Notes under the pieces: generated by a model | Told to the model about the DNA's origin: nothing | Databases searched by the model: none | The model's input: the letters and a program-made list of their open reading frames with translations, nothing else | Position numbers and translations under genes: made by a program | DNA from: Methylophilus aquaticus | Lineage (GTDB): Bacteria > Pseudomonadota > Gammaproteobacteria > Burkholderiales > Methylophilaceae | NCBI RefSeq assembly: GCF_030769565.1 | Contig: NZ_JAVCAP010000014.1 | Coordinates: 51,554-115,553 of the forward strand | DNA length: 64,000 bases | Reading direction: 5' to 3' | In this document: in pieces, positions 1-8,800 of the stretch | How the letters are laid out: every line of letters starts with the position of its first letter | Numbering within the stretch: position 1 is the first letter of the stretch

Positions 1-112
1 TTGAGTGGATTATGTCGATATTGAGGGCTGCATAATAGCAGTTGAATGCCTATTTTTTTGTCGGATTTATCTGACAAACAAGTGTCAGAATTGATTAGGT
101 TGTGCAATATCC

Positions 113-1129
113 TTACTGATTGGAAAGTGCATTTGAGAGCAGCTTGGCCGTGACATCCACAATCGGGATGATGCGCTCGTAAGCCATGCGGGTTGGGCCA
201 ATCACGCCCAGGGTGCCAACCACTTGCCCATCGACATCATAGGGGGCAGTGACCATGCTGCATTCATCCAGTGGCAGGTAGCCGCTTTCGCCGCCAATAA
301 AAATTTGCACGCCATCTGCGCGCTGGCTTTGGTCCAGCAGTTGCATCAGGGCGGTACGCCGCTCGAAAATCTCGAACAGTTTGCGCAAGCTGCCTACATT
401 GGCTGACAGTTCATCGACTTCCAGCAGGTTGCGCTCACCGGAAATGACAACGGCTTCTTTGTTGGTTTGTTCAGGCTGGCTGGCGGCATCGAGTGCAGCA
501 GACATCAGGTGGTTAATATCCGCCTGCATTTGTTGCAATTCCTGTCTGAGTTTAAGTTGCACTTCATCCAGTGTCAGCCCGCTGCAATGCGTGTTGACGT
601 AATTGCTTGCTGCGGTGAGTTCGCTGGCACTAAAGGCTTTTTCTGTCATCAGGATGCGGTTTTGTACCTGTCCATCATCCGTCACCAGAATGACCAGAAT
701 TTTTTTCTCGGAAAGGAGCAAGAATTCCAGGTGTTTGAGCAGGTTGCGGCTCCGTTTGGGGGTGAGTATTACGCCCGCAAACTGGGTGAGTTGCGACAAC
801 ATATCTGCCGCATTGTTGATCAGTGCTTGCGGGTCAGGCGAGGAAAGTCCGGATTTAAGCTGGCTGATGGCGCGCGCATCAATCGGTTTGACCGTCAGCA
901 GAGAGTCGACAAACAGGCGATAGCCTTTTTGCGTGGGCACACGTCCGGCGGAGGTGTGCGGACTGGCGATAAACCCTAATTGTTCCAGATCACTCATCAC
1001 GTTACGGATGGTCGCAGGACTCACATCCAGCCCGGAATGCTGCAACAGTGTGCGGGAGCCGATTGGTTGTCCGTCGCTGATGTAATGTTCCACCAGTGTT
1101 TTTAACAGTATTTGTGCTCTTTTGTCCAA
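113..1129 (-). CDS. hrcA: Heat-inducible transcription repressor HrcA
   Basis: HrcA represses heat-shock chaperone genes by binding CIRCE operators, and its activity is known to depend on GroEL. The 338-residue length fits the family. The N-terminus (about residues 1-75) is a winged-helix DNA-binding region with the family signatures [16 protein letters not shown] and [11 protein letters not shown]; the rest is the GAF-like HrcA core with the C-terminal LGVIGPTRM segment. The start is a TTG codon: an in-frame stop lies six codons upstream and no ATG lies between. It is divergent from nadK. I see no CIRCE dyad (TTAGCACTC-N9-GAGTGCTAA) in the roughly 100 bp upstream, so autoregulation is not supported here. 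The targets (groE, dnaK) lie outside the window. Confidence 0.96.
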   Translation of the reverse strand: MDKRAQILLKTLVEHYISDGQPIGSRTLLQHSGLDVSPATIRNVMSDLEQLGFIASPHTSAGRVPTQKGYRLFVDSLLTVKPIDARAISQLKSGLSSPDPQALINNAADMLSQLTQFAGVILTPKRSRNLLKHLEFLLLSEKKILVILVTDDGQVQNRILMTEKAFSASELTAASNYVNTHCSGLTLDEVQLKLRQELQQMQADINHLMSAALDAASQPEQTNKEAVVISGERNLLEVDELSANVGSLRKLFEIFERRTALMQLLDQSQRADGVQIFIGGESGYLPLDECSMVTAPYDVDGQVVGTLGVIGPTRMAYERIIPIVDVTAKLLSNALSNQ

Positions 1130-1233
1130 GGCGAGTGACTCAAAAATCTACAATACTGATTTTGCCTGATTTGATGCTGACTTAACAGCCCTGCGTGCTT
1201 TTCAGTCTAGGTTGAATATGCTTTAATGCGCGC

Positions 1234-2103
1234 ATGTCCTTTCCTTTCTCTTCTGTCGCGATCGTTGGTAAATACATGGATGAAAACGCATTGCAGCAGA
1301 TGCAAAGCGACTTAACCCGGTTGGCCCATCATCTTTTGCAGCAAGGTCTGCATGTCTGTGTTGAAGAAAATACGGCAAAATTTATTGGTTACGACGGCTT
1401 TGTCGTCACTGATCTTGACCGCATTGGTGAAAAGTCCGATCTGGTGATTGTGATGGGGGGCGATGGCACCATGCTCAGCGTGGGGCGCGCATTACGCGAG
1501 TCTGCTGCGCCACTGGTGGGCATTAACCGGGGCCGATTGGGATTTTTGACCGATTTGCAAACGGATAACATGCTGGTCGAGCTTGATAAAATCCTGGCAG
1601 GGGAATACCAGATTGAGTCTCGCATGTTGTTACAATCGTCAGTCATGCGAGGGGAAAGCAGCATTTACCATACCGTTGCCTTGAATGATGTCGTCATTAA
1701 AAGTGCAGTGCGGCTGATTGAACTCGAAGTGCATGTCGATGGCAAGTTTGTGTCACGTCAGCGGGCAGATGGCCTGATTTTAAGTACACCCACTGGCACT
1801 ACCGCTTATGCACTGTCTGCCGGGGGACCGATTATGCATCCGGATCTGGATGCGATTTCTATCGTCCCTATCAGCCCGCATACCTTGAGTTATCGCCCGG
1901 TCAGTGTGCCTGCCGAAAGTACGATAGAAGTCACGGTGGTCAGTGCCACGGATGCCCAGATCAATTTTGATGGCCAGGGGCAATATCCTTTGTTGCCAGG
2001 GGATCGCATACGGATTGCGCGTGCGGCACAAAAAATACAGTTGCTGCATCCGCAAAGCTATTGTTATTTTGATATGTTACGTAACAAACTCAACTGGGGT
2101 TAG
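1234..2103 (+). CDS. nadK: NAD kinase
   Basis: ATP-dependent NAD kinase, making NADP from NAD in the cytoplasm. The 289-residue protein has the diagnostic GGDGT motif (in VIVMGGDGTMLSVGR, about residues 72-86), the NRGRLGFL segment, and the glycine-rich TPTGTTAYALSAGGP substrate-binding stretch near residue 190. It is divergent from hrcA across about 100 bp and is followed after 5 bp by a small exported protein gene and then recN, so the three plus-strand genes probably form one transcript. The hrcA-nadK-recN neighbourhood is common in betaproteobacteria. The ATG start has no strong Shine-Dalgarno sequence. Confidence 0.96.
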   Translation: MSFPFSSVAIVGKYMDENALQQMQSDLTRLAHHLLQQGLHVCVEENTAKFIGYDGFVVTDLDRIGEKSDLVIVMGGDGTMLSVGRALRESAAPLVGINRGRLGFLTDLQTDNMLVELDKILAGEYQIESRMLLQSSVMRGESSIYHTVALNDVVIKSAVRLIELEVHVDGKFVSRQRADGLILSTPTGTTAYALSAGGPIMHPDLDAISIVPISPHTLSYRPVSVPAESTIEVTVVSATDAQINFDGQGQYPLLPGDRIRIARAAQKIQLLHPQSYCYFDMLRNKLNWG

Positions 2104-2108
2104 TCGCC

Positions 2109-2477
2109 ATGCAAGGATGGATTAGGTCTGGGATAGGGTTTCTGCTGTTGGCAGCTAGCCAATCGGTGTGGGCCGCACAGCCCTGGCAGGGACAGTTTTT
2201 ATACAGCTATGAAGGTGGCAGTGTTTATCGTGTCACTGCCAACCATCAAAAAAGCATGCACTGGGAATGTATTCAGGGTGAAGAGGCCGGTGCTAGTGGC
2301 GAAGAGTTGCCCGAGCGTATTCAGGTGAGGCCCGATATTTATTTTGTCAGCTGGACTGAGAAAAGTGGTGTCCAGGTGACACAAGTGCTCGATTTTAAGT
2401 CCATGAAAGTCTATTCCACCATCATTGATCAGTCTGCCCGTTATGTGTTGCGCGGGTCGATCAAAAGAGAAAAATAA
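2109..2477 (+). CDS. Small exported protein, MoaF-like lipocalin fold suspected
   Basis: A 122-residue protein of unknown function between nadK (5 bp gap) and recN (9 bp gap), so almost certainly co-transcribed. The N-terminus has a plausible Sec signal peptide: hydrophobic GIGFLLLAASQSVWA, with cleavage after AxA near residue 23. The C-terminal half, with the YFVSWTEKSGVQVTQVLDF stretch followed by VYSTI, resembles the repeat seen in MoaF-like lipocalin-type proteins. That similarity is from memory and modest. There are no catalytic residues I can name. The protein is probably periplasmic. Confidence 0.7.
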   Translation: MQGWIRSGIGFLLLAASQSVWAAQPWQGQFLYSYEGGSVYRVTANHQKSMHWECIQGEEAGASGEELPERIQVRPDIYFVSWTEKSGVQVTQVLDFKSMKVYSTIIDQSARYVLRGSIKREK

Positions 2478-2486
2478 ATTACACCT

Positions 2487-4139
2487 ATGCTGCAAGCACT
2501 CTCTATCCGTGATTTTGTGATTGTCGATGCACTCGATTTGGAGTTTGCATCGGGCTATACCGCGCTCACTGGTGAAACTGGCGCCGGTAAATCCATTTTA
2601 ATTGATGCCCTGTCATTGAGTCTGGGCGCGCGTAATGAAGGTGATGTCACGCGCAGAGGTTGTGAAAAAGCCGAGATCTCGACCACTTTTGCGATTGCTG
2701 GCAATGCAGGCGCGCGCGCCTGGCTGCAAGCCCAGGAAATGGATGTGGACGACACCCTGGTGTTGCGTCGGGTGATTTATGCAGATGGCCGCAGCCGGGC
2801 GTTTATCAACGGCGTCACGGCCACTGTTGGACAGTTGCGCGAGATCGGTGAAGCCCTGATTGATATTTACAGCCAGAACGCACATCACTCCTTGCTTAAA
2901 ACAGCGACGCAGCGCGAGATTCTGGACGCCTATGCGCAAGCTGGCCCGCTGGCCAGAGAAGTCTCCCAATTTTTTAAAGCCTGGTACCAATTGCATCAGC
3001 AACAGCTGGCTTACGAAAAAAATGCCAGCCAGTTTGCGGATGAGCTGGCCGAACTGCGCGACAAAACCCGCGAACTCAAACAACTGTCATTTTCCGAAGA
3101 GGAATGGTTAACCCTGCAACTGGAGCATACAAGACTCAGTAACGGTGCCAGTCTGCTCAGTGGCATGGAGCTCTGTTTGCAGCTGATGAGCGAGGGCGAG
3201 GTTAATGCGCTGGAAATGCTCGCGCAAACCCAGGCCAAACTGGTCGAGTTGCAGGACATGGATGCGCAGTTGCAGCCAATTGCTGAAACCCTGGATTCAG
3301 CGGCTATCCAGCTTGAAGAGGCCAGTCGTCAGCTTAACCGCTATTTGCAAAAAACCGATCTGGACCCCGAACGCCTGGCCGAAGTGGAAGCAAGAATGCA
3401 AGCCATTCATGGCACGGCACGTAAATACCGGATCAAGCCTGAAGAGCTGCCGGACTTGCTGAAGCAGGATGTTGCACGGATGACTGAACTGGAAGACCTG
3501 GCAGATGATGGTGCGCTGGCAAAACAGGTACATGCAGCGTGGCAAACCTACCAGCAAAGCGCCCAGGCCTTGACGGCAGCACGCCAGCTGGCAGCGCAAA
3601 CATTAGCCAAAACCATTACGGAGCAAATGCAGGCACTGTCGCTGAAAGGCGGGCAGTTTGCTGTGGCACTCACTCCTTGCGAGGCGGCGGCATATGGACT
3701 GGAACAGGTCGAATTTCTGGTGGCAGGCCATGCCGGTGTGGAGCCGCGCCCATTGAATAAAGTGGCCTCGGGGGGCGAGCTGTCCCGTATCAGCCTGGCA
3801 CTGCAGGTGACGACGGCCTCACTCGGCACCGTGCCATGCATGATTTTTGATGAAGTGGATGTGGGTATTGGCGGCGGGGTGGCTGAGGTTGTGGGTCAGT
3901 TGCTCAATGCGCTTGGCCAGCACCGTCAGGTACTGGTCATTACCCATCTGGCACAGGTGGCGTCGCAGGCGCAGCAGCATCTGCAAGTCAGCAAGGCCGA
4001 GCAAGATGGAAATACGTTAAGCCGGATTCGTGCCCTGAATGCGGAAGAGCGCGTAGAGGAAATTGCCAGAATGCTGGGCGGCTTGCACATCACGGAAACA
4101 ACCAGAAATCATGCCAGGGAAATGCTGCGCGTCGGTTAA
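2487..4139 (+). CDS. recN: DNA repair protein RecN
   Basis: SMC-like ATPase that acts in recombinational repair of double-strand breaks. At 550 residues it has full family length. The N-terminal Walker A motif GETGAGKS is at about residues 29-36, after the typical start LSIRDFVIVDALDLEF. A central coiled coil (about 150-380) is rich in Glu, Gln and Leu. The ABC signature VASGGELSRISLAL and Walker B MIFDEVDVGIGG are near residues 425-460, followed by the LVITHLAQVAS segment. It is the last gene of the nadK transcript. No LexA box is obvious in the short upstream gap. Confidence 0.97.
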   Translation: MLQALSIRDFVIVDALDLEFASGYTALTGETGAGKSILIDALSLSLGARNEGDVTRRGCEKAEISTTFAIAGNAGARAWLQAQEMDVDDTLVLRRVIYADGRSRAFINGVTATVGQLREIGEALIDIYSQNAHHSLLKTATQREILDAYAQAGPLAREVSQFFKAWYQLHQQQLAYEKNASQFADELAELRDKTRELKQLSFSEEEWLTLQLEHTRLSNGASLLSGMELCLQLMSEGEVNALEMLAQTQAKLVELQDMDAQLQPIAETLDSAAIQLEEASRQLNRYLQKTDLDPERLAEVEARMQAIHGTARKYRIKPEELPDLLKQDVARMTELEDLADDGALAKQVHAAWQTYQQSAQALTAARQLAAQTLAKTITEQMQALSLKGGQFAVALTPCEAAAYGLEQVEFLVAGHAGVEPRPLNKVASGGELSRISLALQVTTASLGTVPCMIFDEVDVGIGGGVAEVVGQLLNALGQHRQVLVITHLAQVASQAQQHLQVSKAEQDGNTLSRIRALNAEERVEEIARMLGGLHITETTRNHAREMLRVG

Positions 4140-4214
4140 GCATCACTCAGCAGTTTTATCTTTACATTCCGCATTCTCGATGCGCATCCCAGATAAGTAT
4201 TTTCGGGCACGTTT

Positions 4215-4715
4215 TTAGGTACACAGGACTTTCCACCTTGCCAGTTTTTCGTCAAAGCCGATGCCTGCATGTGCCGGGCTGGTTGACGGTAAGGTCATGG
4301 TTTGAATGTGCATCGTTTCCATATGATGGTTGAGCTTGATATGCTTTTTAAACAGGCTGGCAGCTGCAAGGCCGTTAAACACAATCAATGCAATGTCAGG
4401 GCACAGGCTTAATAGCCCATTAATATCGTTGGCGATCACGCTTTCTTTTTCAATCGCACTGTCAAGGCTGCCTTGTCTTTGCGCGGACTGGCACACATCC
4501 CAAATCGCCAGTTTGGCTTGCATGACATGCAGGCATCGTTCCGGATATGGCAGCCAGGCCGGAATCCCATATAAAGCTTCGATAATTCGCCAGAAGGCAT
4601 TTTGCGGGTGAGCGTAATATTGTTGCTGCTTAAGCGAGGCTAGGCCGGGCAGGGAGCCCAGTATCAGTATGCGCGCATCTGCGCGCGCAATCGGTAAAAA
4701 ACTGCTGGCGCGCAT
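4215..4715 (-). CDS. DNA-deoxyinosine/uracil glycosylase family protein (Mug/UDG fold)
   Basis: A 166-residue protein of the uracil-DNA glycosylase superfamily, closest by eye to bacterial hypoxanthine/deoxyinosine DNA glycosylases, which remove deaminated bases. Seen directly: the active-site region ILILGSLPGLASLKQQQYYAHPQNAFWRI near the N-terminus, the AIWDVCQSAQRQGSLDSAI segment, LIVFNGLAAASLF, and a C-terminal LPSTSPAHAG motif equivalent to the DNA-intercalating loop. The reading frame stays open upstream into fur, but the ATG at 4715 matches where family members begin and leaves 22 bp to the fur stop. It is probably transcribed with fur. The exact substrate is uncertain. Confidence 0.85.
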   Translation of the reverse strand: MRASSFLPIARADARILILGSLPGLASLKQQQYYAHPQNAFWRIIEALYGIPAWLPYPERCLHVMQAKLAIWDVCQSAQRQGSLDSAIEKESVIANDINGLLSLCPDIALIVFNGLAAASLFKKHIKLNHHMETMHIQTMTLPSTSPAHAGIGFDEKLARWKVLCT

Positions 4716-4737
4716 ACTGATACTGAGAAAGTTTGGA

Positions 4738-5163
4738 TCAGTTTTTGTGCGGACAGCTGGTTTTGATACAGTCGGCGTAAATATACAGGGAGTGGTCGTG
4801 GATTTTAAAGCCGCGGTCTTCAGCGACTTTGTGTTGTAGCTTCTCAATTTCCTCGTTGCAAAACTCTTCCACATGGCCACATTGCACACAGACAATATGG
4901 TCGTGATGGCTGCCTTCATTGAGCTCAAACACCGCTTTGCCACTTTCAAAATGGTGGCGCACGAGTAATCCAGCCTGTTCAAACTGCGTGAGTACACGAT
5001 AAACGGTGGCCAAGCCGACGTCTTCACCATTGGTGATCATGATTTTATAAATGTCTTCAGCGGACAAATGGCGTTGTTCGCTGGTTTCAAACAATTCAAG
5101 AATTTTTAATCTGGGCAGTGTTGCTTTAAGGCCTGCATTCTTCAGTTCTTTGGGATCATGCAT
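4738..5163 (-). CDS. fur: Ferric uptake regulator Fur
   Basis: Iron-responsive repressor of iron uptake genes, of typical length (141 residues). The N-terminal winged helix contains GLKATLPRLKILELF and the recognition region LATVYRVLTQFEQAGLL. The metal-binding part has HHDHIVCVQCGHVEEF and a C-terminal CIKTSCPHK cysteine pair that can bind structural zinc. It starts at an ATG and is divergent from bamE, an arrangement common in betaproteobacteria, with about 100 bp between the two starts. The AT-rich intergenic region could hold a Fur box, but I could not point to a clean 19-bp match. Confidence 0.97.
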   Translation of the reverse strand: MHDPKELKNAGLKATLPRLKILELFETSEQRHLSAEDIYKIMITNGEDVGLATVYRVLTQFEQAGLLVRHHFESGKAVFELNEGSHHDHIVCVQCGHVEEFCNEEIEKLQHKVAEDRGFKIHDHSLYIYADCIKTSCPHKN

Positions 5164-5263
5164 AGTGTTTTGTCCAGTGTTGCGTATTCTGGCGTATTTG
5201 ATTGGCCAAACTACGTGGTATATTAATGTTTGTGTTCAATATACCGATTATAAAGTGAATCCA

Positions 5264-7741
5264 ATGCGTAATTCTATCTTTTTTGTATTGGTGGTTGCCT
5301 CTATCGAGAGTGGCTGCGGTGCAAAGCTTCCATCCGTTAAACCTTTTAAAATGGAAGTGCAGCAGGGAAATGTCGTCACTTCCAAAATGCTGTTGCAACT
5401 TCGCCCCGGCATGACGCGCTCGCAAGTACGCTATATTATGGGGACGCCATTAATTGTTGACAGCTTTAGAGATAACCGATGGGATTATTTTTACGAGTTG
5501 CGCAAGCAAGGGGTCATCGTAGAAAAACGCCGTGTGATTCTGGATTTTGATAAAGACAGTCTGGTATCCGTACGGGGGGATGTGGTTGCAGCAGGGGATA
5601 ACCCTGATGTGAAAACGATTGTAGAAGCACCCAAGCAAACTGCGGCTGAGAAAGAGCAGGCCTGGACGGATAAACTCAAGTTTTGGAAAGATGAAGCGGT
5701 GGCTGAGGATCAGCAGGGCGTTAAAGCCGCTGCTGCAAATGCACCTGAAGCCAAGTCGGCAGACACTGTGGCTACAGCAGCTGTTGCTGCATCAGAGCCA
5801 GTGATTGCTGCGCAGCCGGAGCCTGCAGTTAATTCAGCGCAGACTGCTCCAGCAAGTGTAGCCAGCAGTTCGGCGGAAGATAAAGCAGCCGCGGAAGATG
5901 CTGAGGTTGTACCTTATATTCCAGAGGGTGAGTATGCCGAGGCACTTGCGCCAAGTCCTGACGAGATGGTTAAAGGCAATATGGCTGAAGCGAATCAGCC
6001 ATCTGCCCCGGCTGAAGCGCGTCAGGTGACCGAGAAAGGTATTGCGCCAAAAGTTGAAAGTGCTGCATCAGCAGAGCCTACGCCTGTTTTTGAACAGGAA
6101 GCCATGCCGGAGCCAGCGGTCGTTGCAGAGCCCGAGCCGGTATTGCCACCACCACCGGCCCCGGCAGTCGTCAGTGCGCCGGAGCCGGCTGTGCTAGCTG
6201 CTGCTGTCGCTGCGGCCCCGGTTGCGGCAGTAGTAGCCGCAACACCTGAAGTATCCAGCGCGCCTGTCGCCCCGGAAAAATCGCCAGTGCCGGTCACTGT
6301 GGCCAAATCTGAAAGTAAACCAGCTGTTGTGCCAGTGGCTGAGCCAGTCATTGAGGATGATGAGGTGATTCCTTTTATTCCTGAAGGGGAATACTCGGAA
6401 GCAGTCATTCCAACACCTGATGAAATGGTAAAGGGTAATATGGCCGCGTCCAATACGCCTGCAGTGGATGCCGCAACTCATACCGTGACTGAAAAAGGTG
6501 TGCAGGCGGAAGCCGCCGCTGATGCCGCTGAGCCGCCGCCAGTATTTATTGCCGAACAACTGCCTGAAGCTGTGGTTGAGCCGGAACCAGCATTGCCACC
6601 GCCGCCAGCCGTCAAGCAGTCTGTGGCTAAAGAGCCCGCGCCACCGGTAGTCGCTGCGGCGCCCGTGGTCGTAGTGCCCGAGCCTGTGCAAGCGGTAGTT
6701 CCAACGCCAGAGGTTGCATCAGCAGTCTCAGAAGTCCCGGCAGCCACCTTGCCAGAGTTCAGCAAGTCTGAATCAGCAGCACAACCCGTTGTGCCAGTTG
6801 TGGCGGTGACGCCTGCACAGACTGAAATCAGTCAGGATGCTCCGGCAGGCGATGCGCAAATCAATGCTGCTGTGGCTGCATGGGCGCAGGCCTGGCGCAG
6901 TAAAAATATTGGGGCCTACTTGGGTGCATATGCGCCAGAGTTCGTGGCAGAAGGATTGCCAAGTCGTGCTGCATGGGAAGCCCAGCGCAAGCAGCGTTTG
7001 TCTCCCAAGCAGGGTGCGATTAGTTTAGTTCTGAATGATGTGCAGGTGCAGCGTGACGGCAATACTGCAGTGGTGCAATTTGAGCAAAAGTATGCGGCCA
7101 AGTCGTACAAGGATGCGTTGCTTAAAACGCTGGAGTTGCGTTACGCTCCGGCACAGAAGCGTTGGTTAATCACACACGAGCGTGTCACGCCCTTGTCTGT
7201 TTCTGCTCCCGCAATCGCCGTTGCATCAGCAAAAGTCGATATGGCTGAACCCGCTGCGCCCACCAAAGCTCCGGCGCAAGTCGCGGCCACTGAAGCTGCT
7301 GTTGCAGAGAAAAGTGTTGAAGCTTCAGTGCAGGCCTGGGCACAAGCCTGGCGTAGCAAAAATATCAGCGACTATCTGGCTGCCTATGCTGATGACTTTG
7401 TTCCGGAAGGATTGCCAAGCAAGCGTGCCTGGGAGGCACAGCGTAAACAGCGTCTGTCACCCAAGCAGGGAGCGATTACAGTGGACATCAGTAATGTGAA
7501 CGTGCAGAAAAATGGCAATGAAGCCGTAGTGACCTTTACCCAAAAATACGCATCCAAAGTCTACCGTGATGAAATGTTGAAAAAGTTGCAGTTACGTTAT
7601 CACCCAGCGCAAAACGCGTGGTTGATTGTGCGCGAAACAACTTCGACTGAAGCAGCAGCACCCGCAGCCAAGCGTGATGTGACTGCGCCAGAAGGCAGTG
7701 CAGAGCATCTGGATGGGGTGCTGGAACAAATTGGCTTTTAA
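5264..7741 (+). CDS. bamE: BamE-like lipoprotein with long Pro/Ala-rich linker and two C-terminal NTF2-like domains
   Basis: Residues about 20-115 match BamE (SmpA/OmlA), the small lipoprotein of the outer-membrane beta-barrel assembly machine: QQGNVVTSKMLLQLRPGMT, YIMGTPLIVDSFRDNRWDYFY and KDSLVSVRGD. BamE is normally 110-180 residues; this frame runs to 825. A linker of some 400 residues rich in Ala, Pro, Val and Glu contains two copies of an acidic repeat (PEGEY...PDEMVKGNMA...VTEKG, near residues 215 and 368). Two similar domains follow (about 530-640 and 684-795), each beginning WAQAWRSKNI and containing AWEAQRKQRLSPKQGAI; they look like NTF2/Cds6-type folds. The upstream frame is open, but the ATG at 5264 gives the signal sequence. 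The lipobox ESGC is unusual (Glu at -3). dapB follows after 38 bp. Confidence 0.85.
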   Translation: MRNSIFFVLVVASIESGCGAKLPSVKPFKMEVQQGNVVTSKMLLQLRPGMTRSQVRYIMGTPLIVDSFRDNRWDYFYELRKQGVIVEKRRVILDFDKDSLVSVRGDVVAAGDNPDVKTIVEAPKQTAAEKEQAWTDKLKFWKDEAVAEDQQGVKAAAANAPEAKSADTVATAAVAASEPVIAAQPEPAVNSAQTAPASVASSSAEDKAAAEDAEVVPYIPEGEYAEALAPSPDEMVKGNMAEANQPSAPAEARQVTEKGIAPKVESAASAEPTPVFEQEAMPEPAVVAEPEPVLPPPPAPAVVSAPEPAVLAAAVAAAPVAAVVAATPEVSSAPVAPEKSPVPVTVAKSESKPAVVPVAEPVIEDDEVIPFIPEGEYSEAVIPTPDEMVKGNMAASNTPAVDAATHTVTEKGVQAEAAADAAEPPPVFIAEQLPEAVVEPEPALPPPPAVKQSVAKEPAPPVVAAAPVVVVPEPVQAVVPTPEVASAVSEVPAATLPEFSKSESAAQPVVPVVAVTPAQTEISQDAPAGDAQINAAVAAWAQAWRSKNIGAYLGAYAPEFVAEGLPSRAAWEAQRKQRLSPKQGAISLVLNDVQVQRDGNTAVVQFEQKYAAKSYKDALLKTLELRYAPAQKRWLITHERVTPLSVSAPAIAVASAKVDMAEPAAPTKAPAQVAATEAAVAEKSVEASVQAWAQAWRSKNISDYLAAYADDFVPEGLPSKRAWEAQRKQRLSPKQGAITVDISNVNVQKNGNEAVVTFTQKYASKVYRDEMLKKLQLRYHPAQNAWLIVRETTSTEAAAPAAKRDVTAPEGSAEHLDGVLEQIGF

Positions 7742-7779
7742 CTAAAAGCCAGTCAACAATTGGAAATACAGAGCGAGTT

Positions 7780-8586
7780 ATGTTGAAAGTGGTGATTGCA
7801 GGCGTGTCCGGACGTATGGGGCATGCCTTGTTGGATGGTGTGTTTGCCGATGAGGGCTTGCAGTTGCATGCTGCCCTTGATCGCGCAGAAAGCCCGATGT
7901 TAGGACGGGATGCCGGAGAGCAGTTTGGGCGCATCAGTGGTGTAAAAATCAGTGCAGATGTGCAGCTGGCATTGAACGGCGCCGATGTGCTGGTTGATTT
8001 TACGCGTCCTGAAGCCAGTATGCAGTATTTGCAGGCTTGCCAGCAGGCAGGCGTCAAACTGGTGATCGGGACTACCGGCTTCAGTGAAGCGCAAAAAGCA
8101 GCGATTACGGCCGCATCGCATGAGATCGCGATTGTGTTTGCGCCTAACATGAGTGTGGGCGTCACCCTGTTGATTAATCTGGTGGAGCAAGCCGCGCGCG
8201 TGTTGAATGAAGGCTATGACATCGAGGTGGTTGAGATGCATCATCGCCACAAGGTGGATGCGCCTTCAGGTACTGCATTGCGATTGGGTGAGGCGGCAGC
8301 CAAAGGTTTAGACAAAGCACTGAAGGACTGTGCAGTGTATGCGCGCGAAGGGGTGACTGGCGAGCGTGAGGCTGGCACCATCGGTTTTGCTACCATGCGT
8401 GGTGGTGATGTGGTGGGTGATCATACTGTAGTGCTGGCGGGTGTTGGAGAGCGTGTTGAATTGACGCATAAAGCTTCCAGTCGGGCTACTTTCGCCCTCG
8501 GCGCTTTGCGCGCGTCCAAATACCTGGCCGATAAGCCTGTCGGCTTATTTGATATGCGTGACGTACTGGGTTTTGCTAAAAATTAA
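7780..8586 (+). CDS. dapB: 4-hydroxy-tetrahydrodipicolinate reductase
   Basis: Second committed step of the diaminopimelate/lysine pathway, NAD(P)H dependent, cytoplasmic. The 268 residues match the family. The N-terminal Rossmann motif is VVIAGVSGRMGHALL; GTTGFSEAQ is near residue 100; the catalytic/substrate segment EMHHRHKVDAPSGTA is near residue 158, and RGGDVVGDHTV follows. It lies 38 bp after the BamE-like gene, probably in the same transcript, and ahead of a separate carAB promoter. Confidence 0.97.
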   Translation: MLKVVIAGVSGRMGHALLDGVFADEGLQLHAALDRAESPMLGRDAGEQFGRISGVKISADVQLALNGADVLVDFTRPEASMQYLQACQQAGVKLVIGTTGFSEAQKAAITAASHEIAIVFAPNMSVGVTLLINLVEQAARVLNEGYDIEVVEMHHRHKVDAPSGTALRLGEAAAKGLDKALKDCAVYAREGVTGEREAGTIGFATMRGGDVVGDHTVVLAGVGERVELTHKASSRATFALGALRASKYLADKPVGLFDMRDVLGFAKN

Positions 8587-8631
8587 GTCGAGGCGCAAGC
8601 GATTAAGTTACAGATGTCATGATGTACACCC

Positions 8632-8660
8632 TTGAGTGAGAAGCCGAATCAGGCTATAAT
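8632..8660 (+). promoter_or_regulatory. Sigma-70 promoter for carAB
   Basis: TTGAGT at 8632-8637 and a consensus TATAAT at 8655-8660, separated by exactly 17 bp. It lies in the dapB-carA gap and predicts a transcript start near 8667, giving a carA leader of about 130 nt. Confidence 0.75.
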
Positions 8661-8672
8661 GCTGCAATTCTG

Positions 8673-8705
8673 AAACGGGAAGAGTCCAAAAAGCTTTTCC
8701 CGTTT
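8673..8705 (+). promoter_or_regulatory. Hairpin at the 5' end of the predicted carAB leader
   Basis: AAACGGGAAGAG (8673-8684) pairs with CTTTTCCCGTTT (8694-8705) over 12 positions with one G-U pair and a 9-nt loop. It begins only a few bases after the predicted transcript start. It is followed by one extra T and then GCACAT, so it is not a convincing intrinsic terminator. A role in pyrimidine/arginine control or in mRNA 5'-end stability is possible but unproven. Confidence 0.55.
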
Positions 8706-8800
8706 TGCACATCTACTCGCCGCAGCTTGATTAACGTTTTTCGTCTGTTAGGGTGGGGTATCTGACGGATGTGTTTCGTATCAAACTTAAGGAGCTAAAG

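Noticed and set aside
71..88. CTGACA-N6-TGTCAG dyad downstream of hrcA, similar to the TGTCAG repeats of the PEP-CTERM promoters
   Set aside because: It is an inverted repeat, not a 10-bp direct repeat, has no PEP-CTERM gene nearby and no phased copies; probably chance or a weak stem after hrcA.
1130..1233. CIRCE operator expected upstream of hrcA
   Set aside because: No TTAGCACTC-N9-GAGTGCTAA-like dyad is present in the intergenic region.
5051..5263. Upstream extension of the BamE-like frame through the fur start region
   Set aside because: The extension has no signal-sequence character and overlaps fur; the ATG at 5264 gives a signal peptide and the BamE alignment.
6022..6765. Long minus-strand frames rich in Gly, Ala, Thr and Ser inside the BamE-like gene
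   Set aside because: They are shadows of the repetitive GC-rich linker codons; they have no start signals or recognisable domain.
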